From positions 1 to 48,831 of the forward strand of contig JAJCYO010000033.1 in NCBI GenBank assembly GCA_029262875.1: DNA of 48,831 bases, given 5' to 3'. This DNA comes from Flavobacteriales bacterium (GTDB taxonomy: Bacteria; Bacteroidota; Bacteroidia; Flavobacteriales_E; Vicingaceae). Of the stretch, positions 45,868 to 48,831 are shown piece after piece. The translations under genes were made by a program, and so were the position numbers. Under the pieces are notes generated by a model. That model was not told the origin of the DNA. It saw only the letters and a list, made by a program, of their open reading frames with translations, and made no database searches. Numbering within the stretch: position 1 is the first letter of the stretch; every line of letters starts with the position of its first letter.

Positions 45868-46389
45868 ATGAAATTAAGCTTAACACAAACCACTGATATT
45901 CCTGCAATTATGTCTGTAGTAAAGGATGCACAGGAGTATTTATTTGAGCAGGGAATAGATCAATGGCAGGACGGGTATCCAGACAAGAAACAAATTGAGC
46001 TTGACATTACAAATGATGAGAGCTATGTGGTAAAAGACAGTTCAGCAGCAATTTTGGGAACAACCGTTTTGAGCACGAGAATTGAATCAACTTACAACAA
46101 AATTGAGGGAAATTGGATGACGTCTTCCAATGAAAAATATGGTGTAATTCATAGATTAGCTGTTGGGAAGCAATTTCGTAAGTTAGGTGTAGCCAAGTTC
46201 GTTTTCCAAGTATGTGAAGCTAAACTGCTAGAAGCAAACATTGAAAGCATGAGGATTGACACGCATGAAGAAAATAAAGGAATGCAAAAATTAATAACCG
46301 GATTAGGCTACAAGTATTGTGGTGTTATATACTTAGACAATGGAGATAAAAGGTTGGCTTATGAAAAGGTATTTAGCCAACCAGGTTAA
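45868..46389 (+). CDS. GNAT N-acetyltransferase
   Basis: 173 residues. The GNAT fold runs throughout: TTDIPAIMSVVKDAQEYLFEQGIDQWQDGYP helix, an IHRLAVGKQFRKLGVAKF acetyl-CoA loop (Q/RxxGxA pattern), and MRIDTHEENKGMQKLITGLGY near the end. A close match to GNATs of unknown substrate common in Bacteroidetes and Firmicutes. It is single and preceded by a leaderless-type promoter. Confidence 0.88.
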   Translation: MKLSLTQTTDIPAIMSVVKDAQEYLFEQGIDQWQDGYPDKKQIELDITNDESYVVKDSSAAILGTTVLSTRIESTYNKIEGNWMTSSNEKYGVIHRLAVGKQFRKLGVAKFVFQVCEAKLLEANIESMRIDTHEENKGMQKLITGLGYKYCGVIYLDNGDKRLAYEKVFSQPG

Positions 46390-46417
46390 CATCATACGGT
46401 TATTTACGAATAATGAC

Positions 46418-46425
46418 TATTTTTA
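46418..46425 (+). promoter_or_regulatory. -7 element of the small lipoprotein gene
   Basis: TATTTTTA, one mismatch to consensus, with a short leader to the ATG at 46448. Confidence 0.35.
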
Positions 46426-46447
46426 AGAACTGAATAAAAAATAGACT

Positions 46448-46672
46448 ATGAAATCACCAATTATAATAATTTTAATAGGGTTAATGGCTTTAACAACCGC
46501 TTGTTCTAAAAAGGAAAAATGTACATGTGTTACATCTGTAGAAGTGAGTGGACAAGTAAGTACTTCAACTTCAGAAACACGCGAACTTGAAAAAGATGAG
46601 AATTGCGAATTAAGTACTTCCGTTGGAGTTCCAGGAGTCACGACTACATCAGTTGTTTGTACCTTAGACTAA
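46448..46672 (+). CDS. Small lipoprotein
   Basis: 74 residues with a lipoprotein signal ending in TTAC, so Cys19 should be lipidated. The mature part is short, Ser/Thr/Val-rich and contains four further cysteines (CTC, C and C near the end) that may form disulfides. Function unknown. Confidence 0.65.
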   Translation: MKSPIIIILIGLMALTTACSKKEKCTCVTSVEVSGQVSTSTSETRELEKDENCELSTSVGVPGVTTTSVVCTLD

Positions 46673-46685
46673 ATGGCTTACAATC

Positions 46686-47372
46686 TCATTCCTTCACCAC
46701 TTTTTTAGTAACCACCTGACCATCCACTTCAAGTTGTAAGAAGTAAATCCCGGTAGGATAGGAGGACAGGTCTAATGCTACTTGATTAGTTGATAGTGTC
46801 TTATCAGCTAACAGAAGCTGCCCTAAGCTGTTTCTAAGAGTTACCGATGTAGCAGAGCCTTCTTCTAATGCGATAGATAGCAGTCCTGATGTTGGGTTAG
46901 GGTAGATGTTGATGTTACTTTTGAAGTTATTGGGTTCTGTGGCAGTTGGTCCCAATACAGTAACCGTGTATCCATTACATGGCCAATTCTCTAAAGCAAA
47001 AGCAAAACTACAGTGAATGCTTTCAACACATTCCATTGTATATATACCAGGTGTAACGAATGCTGGAGTTTTGACTGTAGTAATTAGATTAAATACGTTG
47101 GTAGATACTGGTAGAAGAACATCCATTGGAGAACCACCATTAAATTTAATGTCATGAGTTGTACCAACATAACCTTGAGGAGAAAACATGGATTCACAAG
47201 TAAATTGAATAGAATCGCCAACATTTATGGTTAAATGTTGTGGTGTAAAAATTGAAGAATCTCCAGAGCAAAATGTTCCGCTGATTGGAGAGATACACAC
47301 CTCATGTTCTGCTTGCCCAAAAGAAAGGATACTTAACATCATTCCTGCAAAAAAAAGTGATAACTTGTTCAT
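46686..47372 (-). CDS. T9SS cargo protein with cupredoxin-like domain
   Basis: 228 residues. Signal peptide to about residue 19 (SFGQ). The mature domain (about 22-140) has the strands INVGDSIQF and THDIKFNGG, and the PGIYTMECVESIHCSFAF segment resembles a cupredoxin metal-site loop, but the ligand spacing is not the canonical CxxxxHxxxM, so copper binding is uncertain. The last 85 residues form a type A sorting domain nearly identical to that of the genes at 43526 and 44492. Confidence 0.8.
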   Translation of the reverse strand: MNKLSLFFAGMMLSILSFGQAEHEVCISPISGTFCSGDSSIFTPQHLTINVGDSIQFTCESMFSPQGYVGTTHDIKFNGGSPMDVLLPVSTNVFNLITTVKTPAFVTPGIYTMECVESIHCSFAFALENWPCNGYTVTVLGPTATEPNNFKSNINIYPNPTSGLLSIALEEGSATSVTLRNSLGQLLLADKTLSTNQVALDLSSYPTGIYFLQLEVDGQVVTKKVVKE

Positions 47373-47556
47373 AGTATATATATTATGGTTTATAGGCTAA
47401 GTTAGTACCTAACCAATTAGCTAACAATGAGAATAATCATATTTTGGAGTTGCCGAATTTTGAAGTAAACCAACACTCTTATAGTGGAAATACTTGAAGC
47501 AAAGAAAAGGGGGTATCTTATAATGCCGAGCTTTTGACGGTAGGGGATGGAGGTAT

Positions 47557-48337
47557 CTATTCTACTTCCTTATATTTATAACAGACTACTTTAAAGCCAA
47601 CTTTTTCATTTTTTTCAGCATCTACTCCATAGGATTCAGTGATTAAGATTACTGGACTTCTAGATGGGGCAGCCTTTTTCTGCAACTTAATTAAAGCTTT
47701 TTGTTGAAGGTCATATAACACGGTACTTCTTGGCATTATGCTTGATTTTTTCTTAGCTGGACCTCCAGAATAAATCGTAAGCTCTTCTCCTTTATCCATT
47801 TCAGCTACGAATTCTTTATTTCGTACCACTAATACATTCCTAAAGTCTGTTGGACCCCTTATGATTATTTTCTTGTCCATTGGGTTTTGAAAGTATTTCT
47901 TAAGAATTGGGATAATACCCTCTGAGACACAATTATTAAGCGAGGCTTTTTTACCCTGATATCCATTAAAAGCAGTAGATGATGCATTAAACTTCCTTGT
48001 TTTGAGTATCAGCAATCCAGATTTAGAATCAAAAACAGAAGCTTCAACACCTCCAGTAACATTAAAATCAATGATCAATGAAGACTCATTTATTGATTTC
48101 ACTATCGTAAACTCATCAGTATTAGAAACAACCTCAATTATCCTTGGATCATCCGATTTCCAAACACTCTTATCTGTAGTTGAAACAAATACCTTATAAG
48201 ATGCTTCTTTTTTCTTTTCTTCAACAACCGTATGTATTAACACTGTCATTTTCCACAATGCTTTTAAACCTATCATCTTGTCCATAAGACAAGGCTATCA
48301 TAAAAAGAAAAGGAGTTATAAGTATTGCTTTTTTCAT
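47557..48337 (-). pseudogene. Secreted protein gene with frameshift after the signal peptide
   Basis: A signal peptide in one frame (from the ATG at 48337: MKKAILITPFLFMIALSYGQDD) continues as RFKSIVENDSVNTYGC to a TGA at 48221-48223. The rest of the protein lies in the +1 frame, open from about 48285 to the stop at 47557, reading EEKKKEASYKVFVSTTDKSVW onwards. The two pieces join only if one base is removed or skipped somewhere in 48222-48285. Either the gene is broken, the base call is wrong, or a frameshift is used. The mature sequence (about 220 residues, beta-rich, with YSGGPAKKKSS) matches no family I recognise. A -7 element (TACATTTA) is at 48362-48369. Confidence 0.65.
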
Positions 48338-48422
48338 CTGCATCATATGATTTTATAAGTTTAAATGTACAACTTTTATTCATTGCTGCATTGCTGAACT
48401 GAATAAAGTGTTCTCCAAATTA

Positions 48423-48600
48423 GTGATGCAATCACATTAGAGGTCTGTAAGCCGAAAGTAAATAGCGTATGCGAGGCTTACTACACAGCTTAGAAAAGCC
48501 AAATTCCCACCGATGGTTGGATGTGTAACCTACTAAGGAATTAGCTGCGAAGCTGAGGGAGAGAACAGCAAATACTGTTTGAGACTTCTATCAGATTTGT
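48423..48600 (+). ncRNA. Structured non-coding segment, possible group II intron 5' remnant
   Basis: No reading frame, but dense short inverted repeats: GTGAT-GCA-ATCAC (48423-48435), GTAAGCC with GGCTTAC (48447-48453 and 48475-48481), GGTT with AACC (48515-48518 and 48527-48530), TACACA with TGTGTA (48482-48487 and 48522-48527; this excludes the previous pair in part), and AGCT-GCGA-AGCT (48543-48554), a stem closed by a GNRA tetraloop. The run GCGAAGCTGAGGGAGAGAAC and the following CAGCAAATACTG resemble domain I of bacterial group II introns. No reverse-transcriptase gene and no domain V follow before the next gene at 48683, so at most a 5' remnant remains. Other structured RNAs are possible. 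The rest of 48347-48670 shows nothing else I can name. Confidence 0.4.
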
Positions 48601-48670
48601 ATATATTGCATTTCTGAACACCTGATAACCTTGAGAAGCAATGACAAGGATGGAAGTGGCAAGTAATTAT

Positions 48671-48678
48671 TAAATTAG
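48671..48678 (+). promoter_or_regulatory. -7-like element four bases from an ATC
   Basis: TAAATTAG, then CACC, then ATC at 48683. In the coding frame this element begins with TAA, so translation cannot come from upstream. A short open frame (ATG at 48641 to this TAA, ten codons) lies directly ahead. Confidence 0.5.
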
Positions 48679-48682
48679 CACC

Positions 48683-48831
48683 ATCAAATACACCATCTAC
48701 ATATTACTTTTTTTAATCTCATTTAATGGATTAGCTCAAGAGTTTGCTGATAAAGAGTATTACCTGGTGGATAGTCTGATTATTGAATACTTGTCTGAAT
48801 CAGATTTCCAACTCCTTGATAGCTGTTTAGC
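48683..48831 (+). CDS. TPR-SpoIIE family protein, N-terminal part, ATC start
   Basis: Open from the ATC at 48683 to the right edge. The signal peptide (IKYTIYILLFLISFNGLAQ) and mature start (EFADKEYYLVDSLIIEYL) match the genes at 29157, 31346 and 37153, so it is a further member of the family; the phosphatase part would lie beyond the window. The frame begins immediately after a TAA (48671-48673), and the only codons between that stop and the hydrophobic core are ATT AGC ACC ATC AAA TAC ACC ATC TAC ATA. No ATG, GTG or TTG is available. Confidence 0.8.
   Translation, partial: MKYTIYILLFLISFNGLAQEFADKEYYLVDSLIIEYLSESDFQLLDSCL

Noticed and set aside
46686-47372. Copper-binding cupredoxin
   Set aside because: Strand order fits, but the Cys/His/Met spacing of a type 1 copper site is not present; only the fold similarity is kept in the annotation.
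1-48831. tRNA, rRNA and CRISPR signals
   Set aside because: No cloverleaf with the GGTTCGAATCC-type T arm, no rRNA core sequence and no regularly spaced repeat array was seen on either strand.

Overview
The window looks like chromosomal DNA of a marine or aquatic Bacteroidetes bacterium, most likely order Flavobacteriales (possibly near Crocinitomicaceae; family-level placement is a guess). The evidence is low GC, gliding/T9SS-type C-terminal sorting domains on several secreted proteins, Bacteroidetes -7 promoter elements (TAnnTTTG), almost no Shine-Dalgarno sequences, and typical families (DKNYY, CotH kinase, caspase-like C14, TPR-SpoIIE phosphatases). I see no tRNA, rRNA, CRISPR array, prophage or intact transposon.

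Layout. 1-6.2 kb (minus strand): the 5' part of a serine beta-lactamase-family hydrolase, a patatin-like lipase following a TPR-SpoIIE phosphatase, and a DUF4153/4173-like membrane protein fused to leucine-rich repeats. 6.3-9.3 kb (plus): an ABC ATPase with an extra helical N-terminal domain, overlapping its membrane partner. 9.3-20.5 kb: housekeeping and small genes: trmL, a lipoprotein, a four-gene minus-strand run (secreted protein, GNAT, topB, rluE-like), an MBL-fold lipoprotein, then cold-shock protein, DEAD-box helicase, a DUF6155-like gene and a kinase-like phosphotransferase. 20.5-27.4 kb: secreted proteins (CotH kinase, caspase, arylsulfotransferase-like, DKNYY) and a MOSC protein. 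27.4-41.7 kb: a paralogue array of TPR proteins. Five have a membrane segment and a C-terminal SpoIIE/PP2C phosphatase, and one lacks the phosphatase. A further copy lies at 1.6-3.5 kb and another starts at the right edge. 41.7-48.3 kb: T9SS cargo proteins, small secreted proteins, a GNAT, and a frameshifted secreted gene. 48.35-48.67 kb is non-coding and rich in short inverted repeats, perhaps a group II intron remnant.

How the genes work together. The TPR-SpoIIE proteins should place TPRs in the periplasm and a serine/threonine phosphatase in the cytoplasm, so each could read a different envelope signal and act on a partner-switching output. No anti-sigma factor or STAS antagonist is encoded here, so the partners must lie elsewhere. 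The T9SS cargo genes depend on a secretion system encoded outside the window.

The most unusual observation concerns starts. In many genes here the start codon sits exactly four bases after a TAnnTTTG-like -7 element, which predicts leaderless mRNAs. In four TPR-SpoIIE paralogues the codon at that exact position is ATC. Two of these have no in-frame ATG, GTG or TTG able to include the signal peptide. A second unusual feature is a 12-codon, partly palindromic in-frame insertion in four of the six complete phosphatase domains.
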